A stretch of DNA of 64,000 bases from Nodularia spumigena CCY9414 (GCF_000340565.2 NZ_CP007203.1:4510993-4574992); one strand, 5' to 3'. Counted from the stretch's first letter, positions 8,774 to 19,043 are shown. Made by a program: numbers and translations. Notes: a model not told the origin generated them from the letters alone.

Positions 8774-9349
8774 ATGCAAATCCAAACACAAAAACGCCAG
8801 TACACCCCAGAAGAATATTTACAAATAGAAGAGAAATCAGAATACAAAAATGAATATCTAGATGGAGAAATTGTCCCTATGGCTGGTGGTACGACCAATC
8901 ACAACGAAATATCTTTAAACTTTTGCACCAATTTCAAATTCAGAATGCGGGGTAAAAATTACAAAATTTACATGGGTGATGTCAAATTATCGATACCCCG
9001 TTATCGTATTTACACATATCCTGATGTGATGATTATTCCAGGAGAACCAATATATGAAGGAACTGGGACTACGACTATCACTAACCCTGTAATAATTGCC
9101 GAAGTATTATCTAAATCTACAGAAAGCTACGATAAAACCAGTAAATTTAGATATTACCGTTCTCTGCCCACATTTAAAGAATATATTATGATTGACCAAT
9201 ACGAATATTTTGTGGAACAGTTTTATAAAAATAATGATGGTCAATGGGTATTAACAGAGTATGAAACCCAAGATGCAGTATTATCACTACAAACAATAGA
9301 TTTTCAAATTTCTCTCAGTGATATTTATGAAGGAATAAATTTTGAATGA
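8774..9349 (+). CDS. Uma2-family (DUF820) putative PD-(D/E)XK endonuclease
   Basis: About 191 residues beginning MQIQTQKRQYTPEEYLQIEE. It has the usual Uma2 opening (YTPEEYL...E...YKNEYLDGEIVPMAGG), the YPDVMII segment (near 94) and IIAEVLSKSTESYDKTSKFRYYRSLP, where the acidic and lysine/serine residues of the restriction-endonuclease-like fold sit. The ATG at 8774 is preferred to an in-frame TTG at 8750 because GAGGT precedes it and the family starts here. Uma2 proteins are strongly expanded in filamentous cyanobacteria and their biological role is unsettled. It begins 25 bp after the preceding gene, which may reflect read-through rather than a shared function. A second, frameshifted member follows. 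Confidence 0.8.
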   Translation: MQIQTQKRQYTPEEYLQIEEKSEYKNEYLDGEIVPMAGGTTNHNEISLNFCTNFKFRMRGKNYKIYMGDVKLSIPRYRIYTYPDVMIIPGEPIYEGTGTTTITNPVIIAEVLSKSTESYDKTSKFRYYRSLPTFKEYIMIDQYEYFVEQFYKNNDGQWVLTEYETQDAVLSLQTIDFQISLSDIYEGINFE

Positions 9350-9447
9350 GAATAAGATTAGCCTTCATCATCAAGAGTAAACATAATTAATAATTACAAT
9401 CAGTGATAACTTGGGAATCGCCACTGATTCCAATAAATATACGCTCT

Positions 9448-9472
9448 TAAATTACGAATTACGAATTACAAA
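9448..9472. repeat. Heptad (ATTACGA) array
   Basis: Short tandem ATTACGA/ATTACAA heptads end just at the stop codon of the minus-strand Uma2 pseudogene. Confidence 0.7.
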
Positions 9473-10175
9473 TTAAATAGTATCAGGGTCAATATTTAAT
9501 TCTCGCAGTTTTGCTGCCAAACGTTCAGCTTTTTGTTCTGCTTGTTCAGCTTTTTGTTCTGCTTGTTCTGCTGTTTCTTCCGGTGTCGGCACTAATTGCC
9601 CAGTTTCTGTAAAAAATCTCACCAACCCCTGATGAACTCCCAGATATAAACCTAGTTGATGACTCCACAAATGTCCTTGTTCATTTGGTTGTAGAGGTTG
9701 ATATTCTCCATCTAATAAGTGAAATCCCGCAAACTCTAATGTGTAGGGGTCGAACCAAAAATAATCATGGGTACGGAAAGTATCTTGATAAAGTTGTTTC
9801 TTTAATTCTTTGTCTGTCTGTGCTGTGGAATTAGACAGAATTTCCACAATCACATGAGGATATTTGCCGTTTTCTTCCCAAACTACCCAACTTTTGCGAG
9901 TTTTGCGTTCAGTTCCCAGAACCAACAAAAAAGTCTGGTCCTCGAAAGTCTTGTGATTTGCGCTGGTGTGGACTGTAGTAGATAGTTAGGTTTCCCGCCG
10001 CATAAAAATCATTTCTGTCTCGCCACAGCCATTTTAAGCATTTGAGTAAGAGCATTATTTGCTCTAAATGTAGTTCAGTTTCCAAGGGAGGCTCATCACT
10101 ATATAAATCACTAGGGGGAAAGATTACATCTTGAAAGATGCCTGCTGGGGGCGCTAATTCTTGAGCAATGGTCAT
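9473..10175 (-). pseudogene. Uma2-family gene with a single-base frameshift
   Basis: Two overlapping frames together give a complete Uma2 protein. The N-terminal part (from 10175, MTIAQELAPPAG...) runs to RGPDFFVGSGN and stops at 9909. The C-terminal part continues from VLGTERKTRKSWVVWEENG in the next frame. Removing one base near 9920-9933 (one T of the six-T run or one G of the following GTTGGTT, in the minus-strand sense) joins them into RGPDFF(V)VLGTERK. The C-terminal frame ends in a charged heptad-like segment, AEQAEQKAEQAEQKAERL, predicted as coiled coil. The break lies near a homopolymer, so it may be either a true mutation or a sequencing error. Confidence 0.8.
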
Positions 10176-10434
10176 AGAATAAGTATGGCATCAACTAAAT
10201 TATAAATCGATTTTAGCATTTTTATGCTATGCGATCGCCTGCGGTATACTGCCTGAACGCGTAGCTTACCGTAAGTAATAGCCTGTGTATAGATAAGTTT
10301 GCTACTATATAATCTCCTAGAGCCTGCGGTAATTTATTCATTCCTGACTGGTCTAAATTTCTTCCTCTTCAGCAGAAGCCGCAAAGCAGACAGGCAAGTT
10401 ATAATTCTCTTGCGGAGCAACGTAACAAAAATTT

Positions 10435-10761
10435 ATGAGTAACCCACTTGTACAAGCCTTTTTCGTAGGCAGAGCTGTAGCCGAAGTAATTAATGAGCGC
10501 CTAGAGGTAGCTGTAACCGACGCTTTGAGCGATTTGGGCAAATTTGATGCCGAAGCGAGAGAACAAATGCGCCAGTTCACACAAGAGGTCCTAGAACGGG
10601 CAAATCGGGCAGCAGAAGCGGCTAATTCTGGTCAAAGTACCCCCGGCGGTAGCTACTCTAGTTCTGAGCCTGTTGATTTGCAAGCAACAATCGATGAACT
10701 CAGAGCAGAAATTGCCCTCTTGCGGAATGAATTGCAACGTCATCGCAGTAATTCTGTATAA
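10435..10761 (+). CDS. Conserved cyanobacterial small protein with C-terminal coiled coil
   Basis: 108 residues, MSNPLVQAFFVGRAVAEV..., family not named with confidence. The N-terminal half contains one hydrophobic/amphipathic segment (about 4-20) and a charged helix (30-65). A Gly/Ser/Pro-rich linker (STPGGSYSSSEP) leads to a C-terminal coiled coil (DLQATIDELRAEIALLRNEL, with Leu/Ile at heptad positions). It resembles conserved small proteins of cyanobacteria and plastids that are predicted to associate with thylakoids; that placement is inference. It is followed by the ABC1 kinase in the same direction after a heptad array (10762-10798), so co-transcription is possible. Confidence 0.65.
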   Translation: MSNPLVQAFFVGRAVAEVINERLEVAVTDALSDLGKFDAEAREQMRQFTQEVLERANRAAEAANSGQSTPGGSYSSSEPVDLQATIDELRAEIALLRNELQRHRSNSV

Positions 10762-10798
10762 AATTAGTCATTAGTCATTGGTCATCGGTCATTAGCCA
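10762..10798. repeat. Heptad (GTCATTA/GTCATTG) STRR array
   Basis: Tandem heptads GTCATTA, GTCATTG, GTCATCG, GTCATTA follow directly on the stop codon of the small protein at 10435-10761. Confidence 0.75.
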
Positions 10799-10890
10799 TG
10801 ATCACATGACACTTGCTCGTAAATGGTTCAGGAATAAGAGTGTCTTTTCATCCAAGGGATTTGGTTAACAACCAACGGTACACAAAAAAT

Positions 10891-12579
10891 ATGGAAACAG
10901 GTTATTTAGATCATCAAGCATACCGTTGGAATCAGGAAAACTACTCTAGCAGACGGCGCTTTGTGGACATTTGGTCTTTTGTCTTGACCTTAATGTTCAA
11001 GCTTTGGCGTTACAACAAATCTTGGAGTTACCCTGGCGGTGTGACTGAGGTCAAGCAAGTTGCAAGACGCAAAGCCCAAGCGGTCTGGATTCGTAATACC
11101 CTATTAGAGTTAGGCCCCACTTTTATTAAAGTCGGGCAGTTATTTTCTACCCGTGCTGATATATTTCCCGGCGAGTATGTCGAAGAATTGGCAAAATTAC
11201 AGGATAAAGTGCCAGCCTTCAGCTATGAGCAAGTAGAAGCAAGTATTGAGGAGGAATTAGGTAAGAAAATTCCGGAATTATTTCATAATTTTGAAGCGAT
11301 TCCCCTGGCGGCTGCTAGTTTAGGACAAGTACACAAAGCTGTGCTGCACACCGGGGAAGAAGTTGTGGTGAAAATTCAGCGTCCTGGACTAAAGAAGCTA
11401 TTTGAAATCGATTTACAGATTCTCAAGGGTATCACCCGCTATTTTCAAAACCACCCGAAATGGGGTCGGGGGCGCGATTGGCTGGGAATTTACGAAGAAT
11501 GTTGTCGCATTCTTTGGGAAGAAATTGATTATCTCAATGAAGGTCGTAATGCTGATACTTTTCGCCGCAACTTTCGGGGCTATGAATGGGTAAAAGTCCC
11601 TAGGGTTTATTGGCGTTATGCTTCACCCAAAATATTAACTTTAGAATATGTCCCTGGAATTAAAATTAGCCAATATGAAGCTTTAGAAGCCGCAGGTTTA
11701 GATCGTAAGTTGTTAGCACGTCTTGGCGCTCAAGCTTATTTGTTGCAGCTGCTAAATAATGGCTTTTTCCATGCCGATCCTCACCCTGGTAATATTGCGG
11801 TGAGTCCCAATGGTGACTTAATTTTCTACGACTTCGGCATGATGGGGCAGATTCAGTCTAATGTGCGTGAAGGATTGATGGAAACGCTGTTTGGTATTGC
11901 TCAAAAAGATGGCGATCGCGTTGTCCAGTCTCTGATCGATTTAGGGGCGATCGCCCCGACTGAGGATATGGGGCCAGTGCGGCGTTCTGTCCAGTATATG
12001 CTAGACCATTTCATGGATCAGCCCTTTGAAAATCAGTCTGTGGCCGCAATCAGTGACGACCTGTATGAATTAGCTTATAATCAGCCATTTAGATTCCCTG
12101 CAACCTTCACTTTTGTGATGCGAGCTTTTTCTACTCTAGAGGGGGTAGGCAAAGGTTTAGATCCAGATTTTAACTTTATGGAAGTTGCCCAACCTTATGC
12201 AATGCAACTAATAACAGATATGAATGGTTCTGATAATAATAGCTTTATCAATGAGTTAAGTCGCCAAGCAGTTCAAGTCAGTACAACTGCATTCGGTTTA
12301 CCCCGGAGATTAGAGGATACATTAGAAAAATTAGAACGCGGTGATATGCGTGTGCGTGTTCGTTCTATAGAAACCGAACGTCTACTACGAAGGCAAAGTA
12401 ATATTCAATTAGGCACAACCTACGCTTTAATTATCAGTGGATTTACTCTTTCCGCTACAATTTTATTGGTAAATCGTTATGTATGGCTGGCTGTGCTAGC
12501 TGGTTTAATTGCCGCAGCATTATCAGTCATCCTGATTCGCTTGCTCTCACGCCTCGACCGTTATGACCGCACGTATTAA
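10891..12579 (+). CDS. ABC1/AarF/UbiB-family atypical kinase
   Basis: 562 residues from the ATG at 10891 (METGYLDHQAYRWN...); the frame is open further upstream from a TTG at 10813 but homologues start near this methionine. Hallmarks in order: the KxGQ motif in TFIKVGQLFSTRADIFPGEY, the Ala-rich nucleotide loop AAASLGQVHKA in place of a Gly-rich loop, the invariant lysine in VVVKIQRPG, HADPHPGNIAV as catalytic loop and FYDFGMMG as metal-binding motif. Two hydrophobic helices at the C-terminus (near 505-550) suggest a membrane anchor. Family members support quinone and prenyl-lipid metabolism; in cyanobacteria and plastids they associate with thylakoids or plastoglobules. A PP2C phosphatase starts 15 bp downstream, suggesting an operon. 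Confidence 0.9.
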   Translation: METGYLDHQAYRWNQENYSSRRRFVDIWSFVLTLMFKLWRYNKSWSYPGGVTEVKQVARRKAQAVWIRNTLLELGPTFIKVGQLFSTRADIFPGEYVEELAKLQDKVPAFSYEQVEASIEEELGKKIPELFHNFEAIPLAAASLGQVHKAVLHTGEEVVVKIQRPGLKKLFEIDLQILKGITRYFQNHPKWGRGRDWLGIYEECCRILWEEIDYLNEGRNADTFRRNFRGYEWVKVPRVYWRYASPKILTLEYVPGIKISQYEALEAAGLDRKLLARLGAQAYLLQLLNNGFFHADPHPGNIAVSPNGDLIFYDFGMMGQIQSNVREGLMETLFGIAQKDGDRVVQSLIDLGAIAPTEDMGPVRRSVQYMLDHFMDQPFENQSVAAISDDLYELAYNQPFRFPATFTFVMRAFSTLEGVGKGLDPDFNFMEVAQPYAMQLITDMNGSDNNSFINELSRQAVQVSTTAFGLPRRLEDTLEKLERGDMRVRVRSIETERLLRRQSNIQLGTTYALIISGFTLSATILLVNRYVWLAVLAGLIAAALSVILIRLLSRLDRYDRTY

Positions 12580-12594
12580 TTGTTCTCAAAAATT

Positions 12595-13335
12595 ATGAAA
12601 CTTAACTTCACGGGTTTTAGCGACCCGGGACTTATTCGTTCTAGTAACCAGGATGCTTTCTATATCGACCCTGAAGGGCGATTTTTTATTGTTGCTGATG
12701 GTATGGGTGGTCATGCTGGGGGTGAACAAGCAAGTCGCATCGCCACGCAAGAAATTCAAGGGTTTTTGGTGTCCCACTGGGATGATAGTGAATCTACTCC
12801 CAAATTGCTAGAAAAAGCCCTATGGGAAGCAAACAAAGCCATTGTACATGATCAGCAACAGCATCCCGAACGCTCTGATATGGGTACTACAGTGGTCGCA
12901 GTGGTTTTTCGCTCACCTGATTGTCCTTGGTGCGCTCACGTTGGTGACTCCAGATTATATCGGTTTAGGGAGTCGCAATTACAACTGGTCACGGAAGACC
13001 ATACTTGGGTAGCCAGGGCTATAAAAATAGGTGAAATTACTGAAGAAGAAGCTCGAAATCACCCCTACCGCCATATATTATCCCGGTGTTTGGGAAGGGA
13101 AGACTTGCATAAAGTTGATGTGCAACCGCTAGATGTTAAGATAGGCGATCGCCTGCTTTTATGCAGTGATGGTTTGACCGAAGAACTGAACAATCAAAAT
13201 ATTGCTGAACACCTGGGCAAATCTCCCATATTGGAAACAGCTTCCCTTTCTCTAATTGAAGCCGCCAAAGCCCAGGGTGGACACGATAACATCACAATCG
13301 TCATGGTCTCGCTGGAAGAAAACGCTCCAGGATAG
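12595..13335 (+). CDS. PP2C-family protein Ser/Thr phosphatase
   Basis: 246 residues from the ATG at 12595. Metal-binding and catalytic motifs of PP2C (PPM) are all present: SDPGLIRSSNQDAFYI near 9-24, VADGMGGHAGGEQAS near 33-47, DMGTTVVAVVF near 95-105, AHVGDSRLYRF near 114-124, LCSDGLTEELN near 190-200 and GGHDNITIVMV near 228-238. It is the compact bacterial form (Stp/PrpC type) without extra domains or membrane segments, so it should be cytosolic and dephosphorylate Ser/Thr-phosphorylated proteins. It begins 15 bp after the ABC1 kinase gene, an arrangement that fits a kinase-phosphatase pair, although no direct antagonism is known. Confidence 0.93.
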   Translation: MKLNFTGFSDPGLIRSSNQDAFYIDPEGRFFIVADGMGGHAGGEQASRIATQEIQGFLVSHWDDSESTPKLLEKALWEANKAIVHDQQQHPERSDMGTTVVAVVFRSPDCPWCAHVGDSRLYRFRESQLQLVTEDHTWVARAIKIGEITEEEARNHPYRHILSRCLGREDLHKVDVQPLDVKIGDRLLLCSDGLTEELNNQNIAEHLGKSPILETASLSLIEAAKAQGGHDNITIVMVSLEENAPG

Positions 13336-14016
13336 TTGAAATTTGTCATTTGGGATTTTCCGACCCAACAGCCCATAGGTTCTTTGGGGCGGATACCCCG
13401 CCCCTAGTGGGCTAATGACTAATGACTAATGACTCCGTGTAGCGGATTGATTTGAGATTGGTTTTGACCAAAAACAGCTAACTCAAAATCCCAAATAGCT
13501 GATAAATCATTTTTTTAGTAGATATACTCAGGAATTTGTTCAACCTGAGCATTTTTCCTATTTGCAACTTGATACAAATACTTTTAACCTCCAAATTACC
13601 TATTGGAGACTGATACTGCAAAATTTCGTTAATTGACTTCTTGCACCTAATGATGTATGGCGAATATAATTAACGCTTAATACCTTTTGCTACCCCTCGA
13701 CCAGCAGATCCTTACAGGAGAAGTTGAAATCAGTGGGAAGTAAATCAGGGTATTCCAACTAAATTACCGATGGTATGCAAAAAGTGATTTCTACCCAAGA
13801 TTTGCTTTGGTCAACCTAGGTTATACATCAGTTGGTTGAAGTGCAAGATATGAAAACAACAAACTTACCCATAAGGATGTGGGCAATTCGTCAAACAATT
13901 GTTATCTTTCTTAATACAGAGGTACAAATGGATGAACTATACTGACCCACTTATTATACCTTTGGGATTTGTGTCAGCGATATAAATTTTACCCGTTGTT
14001 TTTCTCGGAGTTTATT
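13336..14016. promoter_or_regulatory. Long non-coding region upstream of nblA
   Basis: 680 bp without a gene. It opens with a GGGGCGG/CCGCCCC hairpin (13386-13404), a likely terminator for the phosphatase gene, and a CTAATGA heptad array (about 13413-13433). The rest is AT-rich and should carry the nblA promoter and a long 5' leader. nblA is normally induced by nitrogen starvation through NtcA, but I could not find a clean GTA-N8-TAC box by eye, so no operator is called. Confidence 0.5.
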
Positions 14017-14214
14017 ATGAGCCAACCCATCGAACTATCTTTGGAACAGCAATTTAGCATCCGCTCCTTTGCTACCCAAGTACAGCACATGAGTAACGAT
14101 CAAGCTAAAGATTTTTTAGTCAAGCTTTATGAACAAATGATGGTGCGCGAAGCAACTTATCAAGAGTTGCTCAAGCATCAGTGGGGCTTGGATTCAGGTT
14201 CCACTATGGCATAG
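14017..14214 (+). CDS. nblA: Phycobilisome degradation protein NblA
   Basis: 65 residues, MSQPIELSLEQQFSIRSFATQ..., closely matching the NblA/Ycf18 family (LSLEQQFSIRSF, QDFLVKLYEQMMVRE, ELLKHQWG). The ATG at 14017 is chosen because CGGAG lies upstream and the family starts here; the open frame extends 16 codons further upstream without support. NblA dimers bind phycobiliprotein rods and recruit the Clp protease, triggering bleaching under nitrogen or sulfur starvation; in heterocystous strains it acts during heterocyst differentiation. Confidence 0.95.
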   Translation: MSQPIELSLEQQFSIRSFATQVQHMSNDQAKDFLVKLYEQMMVREATYQELLKHQWGLDSGSTMA

Positions 14215-14861
14215 AGAGTATGTGTGTCGCAGTGGGCGACCTCCTTCTCTTGCTTAGTTCCACGGAGGAAACGAGCTGGGGATGCTGGGGCGTCAACTCA
14301 AATAAACAAGTTAATCCTCATAATTCCAGACTTCAAGCTTTACTTAGCCAGATCAGAAGCTCTCTATTGTTTTTCCAATCTACTGTGGCTTTGGGGTGAA
14401 ATTAATCATACTCATCGGTATGTTTCAATATATACAGACGCTGATTTTTTCTGCCTACAGGCGATGAGATTCTTGACATTTGGCGCTGTTTGAATCCCGC
14501 TAAACAGCCTCTACTCCATGAGTTCAATGATCTGTGATCTTTGTACTCATGTAAATGCAATTTTGCAATTGTCATTAATAGTCATTATATTTTTTATAAA
14601 TAACGCTTACAACTAGTTAGAGATTTTTCTTAACAAAGTTTTACATTATCTAAAAACGACAATTTATGATATATGGTTGGGGTCTGACATAGAAAATTCA
14701 ACTCCAATGTTCAATAAATGTGACTAATACCTATACAGTAGGTAGTAGATTTCTCCTGATGTGTGATGATTTTCAGCACTTGGAGATGGAGATATTTTTA
14801 GTTTGCCCAATTTTGCCTAACTAGATATCCTTTATATACAACTTACGCAGAATTACCCAGT
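14215..14861. other. Gene-free stretch after nblA
   Basis: About 650 bp. Short open frames at 14181-14493 overlap each other and the end of nblA and resemble nothing. The remainder is AT-rich with many stops. No repeat array, hairpin-plus-T terminator or RNA gene was recognised. Confidence 0.5.
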
Positions 14862-15356
14862 TTATGCTGACTGACGCTGTAAGCTAGCTTCCATTGTATT
14901 GGTTAAGACATGACCTGCCATAAAGGTACTGCTGAGATAATAGGTCTGTTCGGAGATGCGATGTATGGTTTCAAAGCCGCTACGACGTTGGCGATCGCCT
15001 ATTACCCAGTAATGCTGCATAATTGTATCTACACCAATCCAACCCTCACCTTCAATCTTGCCTAAAACATTGTGTTGCAGTAAAAAACTATACTGACGCT
15101 CTCCATTGTCCAACCGCCCCTTATATTGCAGAGAGATTTCCGAGCGATCGCTACTTGGAAATATGAGCTTTGTGGCCATAGTGAACCAGTTATCTCGACT
15201 CCAAGCCACCAAGGTCATACCTTTAACGCTGATTGGCATACCATGACGCTCCAGCCAATTGCCTTCCATCGTCCAGCGCCCTGGTTCCAATAAAAAAGTG
15301 TGAGCCACCTTGTATGTTCCTTGTCTTGATCCAATAACCCAAGTACAGCACGACAT
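14862..15356 (-). CDS. Hypothetical protein, possible beta-barrel fold
   Basis: 164 residues, MSCCTWVIGSRQGTYKVAHT..., no family recognised. The sequence alternates short hydrophobic and polar stretches (RWTMEGNWLER, SEISLQYKGRLDNGERQYSFLLQHN, GKIEGEGWIGVDTIMQHYWVIGD), the pattern expected for antiparallel beta strands, and would be compatible with a lipocalin-like barrel; that is inference. There is no signal peptide or membrane helix. Codon use and composition match neighbouring core genes. It lies downstream of anmK on the same strand, about 100 bp away across a heptad array. Confidence 0.6.
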   Translation of the reverse strand: MSCCTWVIGSRQGTYKVAHTFLLEPGRWTMEGNWLERHGMPISVKGMTLVAWSRDNWFTMATKLIFPSSDRSEISLQYKGRLDNGERQYSFLLQHNVLGKIEGEGWIGVDTIMQHYWVIGDRQRRSGFETIHRISEQTYYLSSTFMAGHVLTNTMEASLQRQSA

Positions 15357-15420
15357 AACTCCTAAGTATAAATACCACTGCCATAGTGATTTGCCTTCAA
15401 GATCAGGGGGGTGATAAACA

Positions 15421-15465
15421 ATTCTAAATTCTAAATTCTAAATTCTAAATTCTAAATTCTAAATA
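15421..15465. repeat. Heptad (ATTCTAA) STRR array containing the anmK stop codon
   Basis: Six tandem ATTCTAA heptads. The stop codon of anmK (15459-15461 on the minus strand) is formed by the array. Confidence 0.9.
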
Positions 15466-16661
15466 TCAACCCGACTTATCCCTAGTTGTGAATGAATTTC
15501 TCCCAAAAGTATTTCACAAGGTGCGCCAGTAGCAGCAGGTAAGTTACCAGGAAGCCCCAGTTGTCGCCAGTAGGCTAAAACAGCAAAGGCGATCGCTTCT
15601 TTAAAATCAGCATTCAAACCGACTTCATCTGTAGTCAACACTGGTACTGATGGCAACAATAACTGTAACCTTTGTTTTAAATAGAGATTACGACTCCCGC
15701 CACCGCACAATAACACCTGTTGTGGCATTTCGGGTAAAAAACTCTGATAACTGTGAGCAATGCTAGCAACAGTCAGTTCTGTGAGTGTCGCCAGTAGGTC
15801 AGCCGGATTTAATTGGTACGGTTCAGCATCTTTTAAACACTGATGCAGGTAAGCCACACCAAATAACTCACGACCTGTAGATTTAGGCGGCGGTAAATGA
15901 AAGTAATCTTCCTGGAGCCATTGTGCGACTAATGAATCACAGGGAATACCACTAGCTGCCCAATTACCATTTTCATCATAGGACTTAGCACCATCAGTTA
16001 AATGTTGCACTGCCAAATCTAATAAACTATTTCCCGGACCGGTATCCCAAGCGCGAATTTTTGAGAGCCAGTAACCACGACGCGGCGGAATGTAAGCAAC
16101 ATTGCCAATTCCACCAATATTTTGAATACAACGTCCCTCGGCTGAATCACTGAGCAAAAAAGCATCTACTCTCGGCACAAGGGGCGCACCATGACCACCA
16201 ACATTGATATCCGCCAAGCGAAAATTACTCACAGTGGTAATTCCCGTCACATGAGCAATCAAAGCACCGCGACCTAATTGCAAGCTATAACCCAGACAGT
16301 TGGATTTTTGACGAACCCCTTGGGGCGGTCGATGGTAAACAGTTTGACCGTGGGAACCAATCAAAGTTGCGGGCTGGTGACCAATTTGGATATTTTGAGC
16401 AGCTTGGGCAAAGGCTAAGGCGATCGCATCATCTATTTCTGCTAATTCTGCCATAGAAATGGCAACCCCAGCGCCCACGGCTAAAATTTTTGCTCTCAAT
16501 TCGGGTGTGTAGGGATATGTTTCCCCTGCTAGCAACGAAACCTTCAAATCCAAATCACTACCAGAAATCTCTACCAAAGCAGCATCGATACCATCGACGG
16601 AAGTGCCGCTAATTAAACCGATAACGCGAGTAGGTACGGTAACTTTTTTAGTCGGAGGCAT
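15459..16661 (-). CDS. anmK: Anhydro-N-acetylmuramic acid kinase
   Basis: 400 residues from the ATG at 16661; the frame is open 13 codons further to a TTG, but homologues begin just before the first strand. Motifs: [20 protein letters not shown] (N-terminal phosphate-binding loop), [13 protein letters not shown] near 98-110, [11 protein letters not shown] near 182-192, [12 protein letters not shown] near 205-216 and [17 protein letters not shown] near 318-334. AnmK phosphorylates and opens 1,6-anhydro-MurNAc released from peptidoglycan, giving MurNAc-6-phosphate for recycling. No other recycling gene is adjacent. Its last codon and stop lie in a heptad repeat array. Confidence 0.94.
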   Translation of the reverse strand: MPPTKKVTVPTRVIGLISGTSVDGIDAALVEISGSDLDLKVSLLAGETYPYTPELRAKILAVGAGVAISMAELAEIDDAIALAFAQAAQNIQIGHQPATLIGSHGQTVYHRPPQGVRQKSNCLGYSLQLGRGALIAHVTGITTVSNFRLADINVGGHGAPLVPRVDAFLLSDSAEGRCIQNIGGIGNVAYIPPRRGYWLSKIRAWDTGPGNSLLDLAVQHLTDGAKSYDENGNWAASGIPCDSLVAQWLQEDYFHLPPPKSTGRELFGVAYLHQCLKDAEPYQLNPADLLATLTELTVASIAHSYQSFLPEMPQQVLLCGGGSRNLYLKQRLQLLLPSVPVLTTDEVGLNADFKEAIAFAVLAYWRQLGLPGNLPAATGAPCEILLGEIHSQLGISRVDI

Positions 16662-16901
16662 TGGCAGAGATTCTTTTCTAGATTGCAAATGTGTATTCAA
16701 TTTATAACTCTAATGTTGGTTGGGGGCAATTGAGGCAGAAGCTTTTAAAACGATCAAATCCTGGGCAGTTGCTTCCCCACTCCTTCTATTGCGATCGCCA
16801 TCAATTCCCATCGAATTACTAGATCACAGCGATATTCAAGGTAATTCAGTTCACACCGCCTGCGGTACGATAAAAGGTAGAATCAATTAACTTTTCTCGT
16901 A

Positions 16902-18359
16902 ATGAATCTGGCCCAAACTCCCAACAACGAAAACTCTCACAATCCTTTTCTCACCCTCAACTACGAACCAGCATTAGAATCTTTGGGTGATGATTACTAC
17001 GACGAGGTAAGTGCGGCGGATTTTCCCCAGCATATCTTACGCTGGCGCAATGATGCATTGTTACCTCTTTTGGGACTAAACCCCCAAGCCGTTACAGACG
17101 CAGATTTTAGCAACGCCTTTGGTAAATTTCAGGGACGCAAACCATTATTAGCATTGCGTTACCACGGCTATCAGTTCGGCACATATAATCCTAACTTAGG
17201 TGATGGTAGAGGCTTTCTCTACGGACAAATCCGCGCTACTGATGGCCAATTGTACGACTTTGGCACAAAAGGAAGTGGTAAAACCCCCTACTCTCGTGGC
17301 GGTGATGGAATGCTTACACTTAAAGGTGGAGTGCGAGAAGTTCTCGCAGCAGAAGCATTACACCAATTAGGGGTACGCACCTCGCGCTGTTTGACCATGA
17401 TTGAAACCGGCTTATCCCTGTGGCGGGGTGATGAACCATCACCGACACGCTCATCTGTGATGGTCAGGGTGAACAGTTCCCATATACGTTTTGGCACTTT
17501 TGAACGCTTGCATTATTTGCAGCGACCAGATTTAAGTAAGAAACTTTTAGACCACGTAATTCAGTATTATTACCCTCATTTAATTGAGGAAAAAAATCAA
17601 TATGTTTTATTTTATGCAGAACTAGTCAAACGGGTAGCAGAACTAACAGCGCAATGGATGGCGGCTGGCTTTTGTCATGCAGTCCTGAATACTGACAATA
17701 TGTCAATTACCGGGGAAAGCTTTGACTATGGCCCTTATGCGTTCATTCCTACTTATGACCCATACTTTACAGCTGCCTATTTCGACTACTATAGACGCTA
17801 CTGTTATAGCCATCAACCAAGTATTTGTCAATTGAATTTAGAAATGCTTCAGGAACCATTAAAGGCAATTATTGACAAAGCCGAAATGGAGTCAGCATTA
17901 ACAAAATTCAATCAGTATTATCAAGCTGAATATCGCTCGTTAATGTTGAAAAAATTGGGTTTTGAAGAGTTGCAATTGCCAGAAGCAAATGAACTCTTAA
18001 ACTTAACGATTCAATTCTTACAAGACAGCCAAGTTGGTTATCACCAGTTTTTCTATGAAATGGCGGTTAATTTTGCAAATACATGGCGAGATGATCCAGA
18101 AATGGTGATGAAAGGTTCTGATCTTATATCAACTTCTGGAGAGTTAAAGATTTTTGAGAATTGGTGTGTGCTTTATCATAAAATCCTCAATTATTTGGAC
18201 TCTGAATACATGGATGTAATAGCCCAAACTCTTGCTAAAAATAATCCCCAAACAGCATTATTAAGACCGTTGATTGAATCGGTTTGGGAACCTATCGCCC
18301 AAGAAGATAACTGGCAACCTTTTGATGATTTAGTCAAAAAAATTACATCCCATAGCTAG
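16902..18359 (+). CDS. selO: Protein adenylyltransferase SelO (YdiU/UPF0061 family)
   Basis: 485 residues covering the SelO pseudokinase fold: [20 protein letters not shown] near 69-88, [19 protein letters not shown] near 117-135, [19 protein letters not shown] near 139-157, then [19 protein letters not shown] near 260-278 that supplies the metal-binding Asn/Asp residues. Family knowledge: SelO binds ATP in an inverted pose and transfers AMP to Ser, Thr or Tyr of redox-related proteins. Bacterial members usually lack the C-terminal selenocysteine, and no in-frame TGA or extension is seen here. It is transcribed alone. Confidence 0.92.
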   Translation: MNLAQTPNNENSHNPFLTLNYEPALESLGDDYYDEVSAADFPQHILRWRNDALLPLLGLNPQAVTDADFSNAFGKFQGRKPLLALRYHGYQFGTYNPNLGDGRGFLYGQIRATDGQLYDFGTKGSGKTPYSRGGDGMLTLKGGVREVLAAEALHQLGVRTSRCLTMIETGLSLWRGDEPSPTRSSVMVRVNSSHIRFGTFERLHYLQRPDLSKKLLDHVIQYYYPHLIEEKNQYVLFYAELVKRVAELTAQWMAAGFCHAVLNTDNMSITGESFDYGPYAFIPTYDPYFTAAYFDYYRRYCYSHQPSICQLNLEMLQEPLKAIIDKAEMESALTKFNQYYQAEYRSLMLKKLGFEELQLPEANELLNLTIQFLQDSQVGYHQFFYEMAVNFANTWRDDPEMVMKGSDLISTSGELKIFENWCVLYHKILNYLDSEYMDVIAQTLAKNNPQTALLRPLIESVWEPIAQEDNWQPFDDLVKKITSHS

Positions 18360-18506
18360 TGATTTCTTAAAACTCCACAGACTACAAATGCAACTTTTTC
18401 TGCATTCCGCAAAAGTAAAAATTTATGTTTTTTTCTAGTTCACCTTTTGCATATTTGCTTACATAGTGCAGTCTCTGAGTTCTTCCAGGCGCGATGGGAC
18501 AACAAA

Positions 18507-19043
18507 ATGGAGCATGATCGCGAAGTCTGTTTGGCAGCTGGTATGGATGACTACATTAGCAAACCTGTACAACTTCAAGAGTTAGCCCTAGCACTGAGTA
18601 AATCCCAACCCCGCAATCGTTCTGAATTAAATTCTACCAAAACTATGTTTTCTCATGTCCCCAGAGGAGGGCAAATTATCACCCGGAATATGGAACAGAC
18701 TATAATTGATACTAAAATTCTTAATTGCTTACGAGATATGATGTCAGGAGATGAGGCGGCATTTCAGCAACTACTCAATTGTTATCTGACAGAAGCTCCT
18801 AAGTCTATACAAATTATCAAAGCATCACGGGCAACTCAAGATGTCGAGGCTTTATGGCAGGCTGCTCACTCTCTTAAGTCTAGTAGTGCCTCTGTTGGAG
18901 CTACAACTTTAGCACAAATCTGCCAACAGATAGAAGTCAAAGGACGAAGTAGTGATTTAGAAAGCAGTGAAGACATCTGCTCACAACTTTACAAGGAATA
19001 TGAGCTAGTTAAAAGGGCTTTGCAAATACAACTGGAGAACTGA
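18507..19043 (+). pseudogene. 3' remnant of a hybrid histidine kinase (receiver tail plus HPt domain)
   Basis: The frame begins abruptly in the last third of a receiver domain: MEHDREVCLAAGMDDYISKPVQLQELALAL is the alpha4-beta5-alpha5 end of REC, with the conserved Lys-Pro. A linker and a complete HPt domain follow (residues ~75-175), with the phospho-accepting histidine in AAHSLKSSSASVGA. Upstream of 18507 the frame continues without homology to TTG 18447, so the sensor, kinase and most of the receiver have been lost. A short HPt protein could still be made from an internal ATG. The next gene, a REC-GGDEF protein, starts 6 bp downstream, as expected for the former operon partner. Confidence 0.75.

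Noticed and set aside
13336..14016. NtcA binding box upstream of nblA
   Set aside because: Expected from biology, but no clean GTA-N8-TAC with a suitably placed -10 was found by eye, so it is not annotated.
14181..14493. Two open frames after nblA
   Set aside because: They overlap each other and the nblA 3' end, have no ribosome-binding site, and read as unstructured Ser/Leu/Trp-rich sequence.
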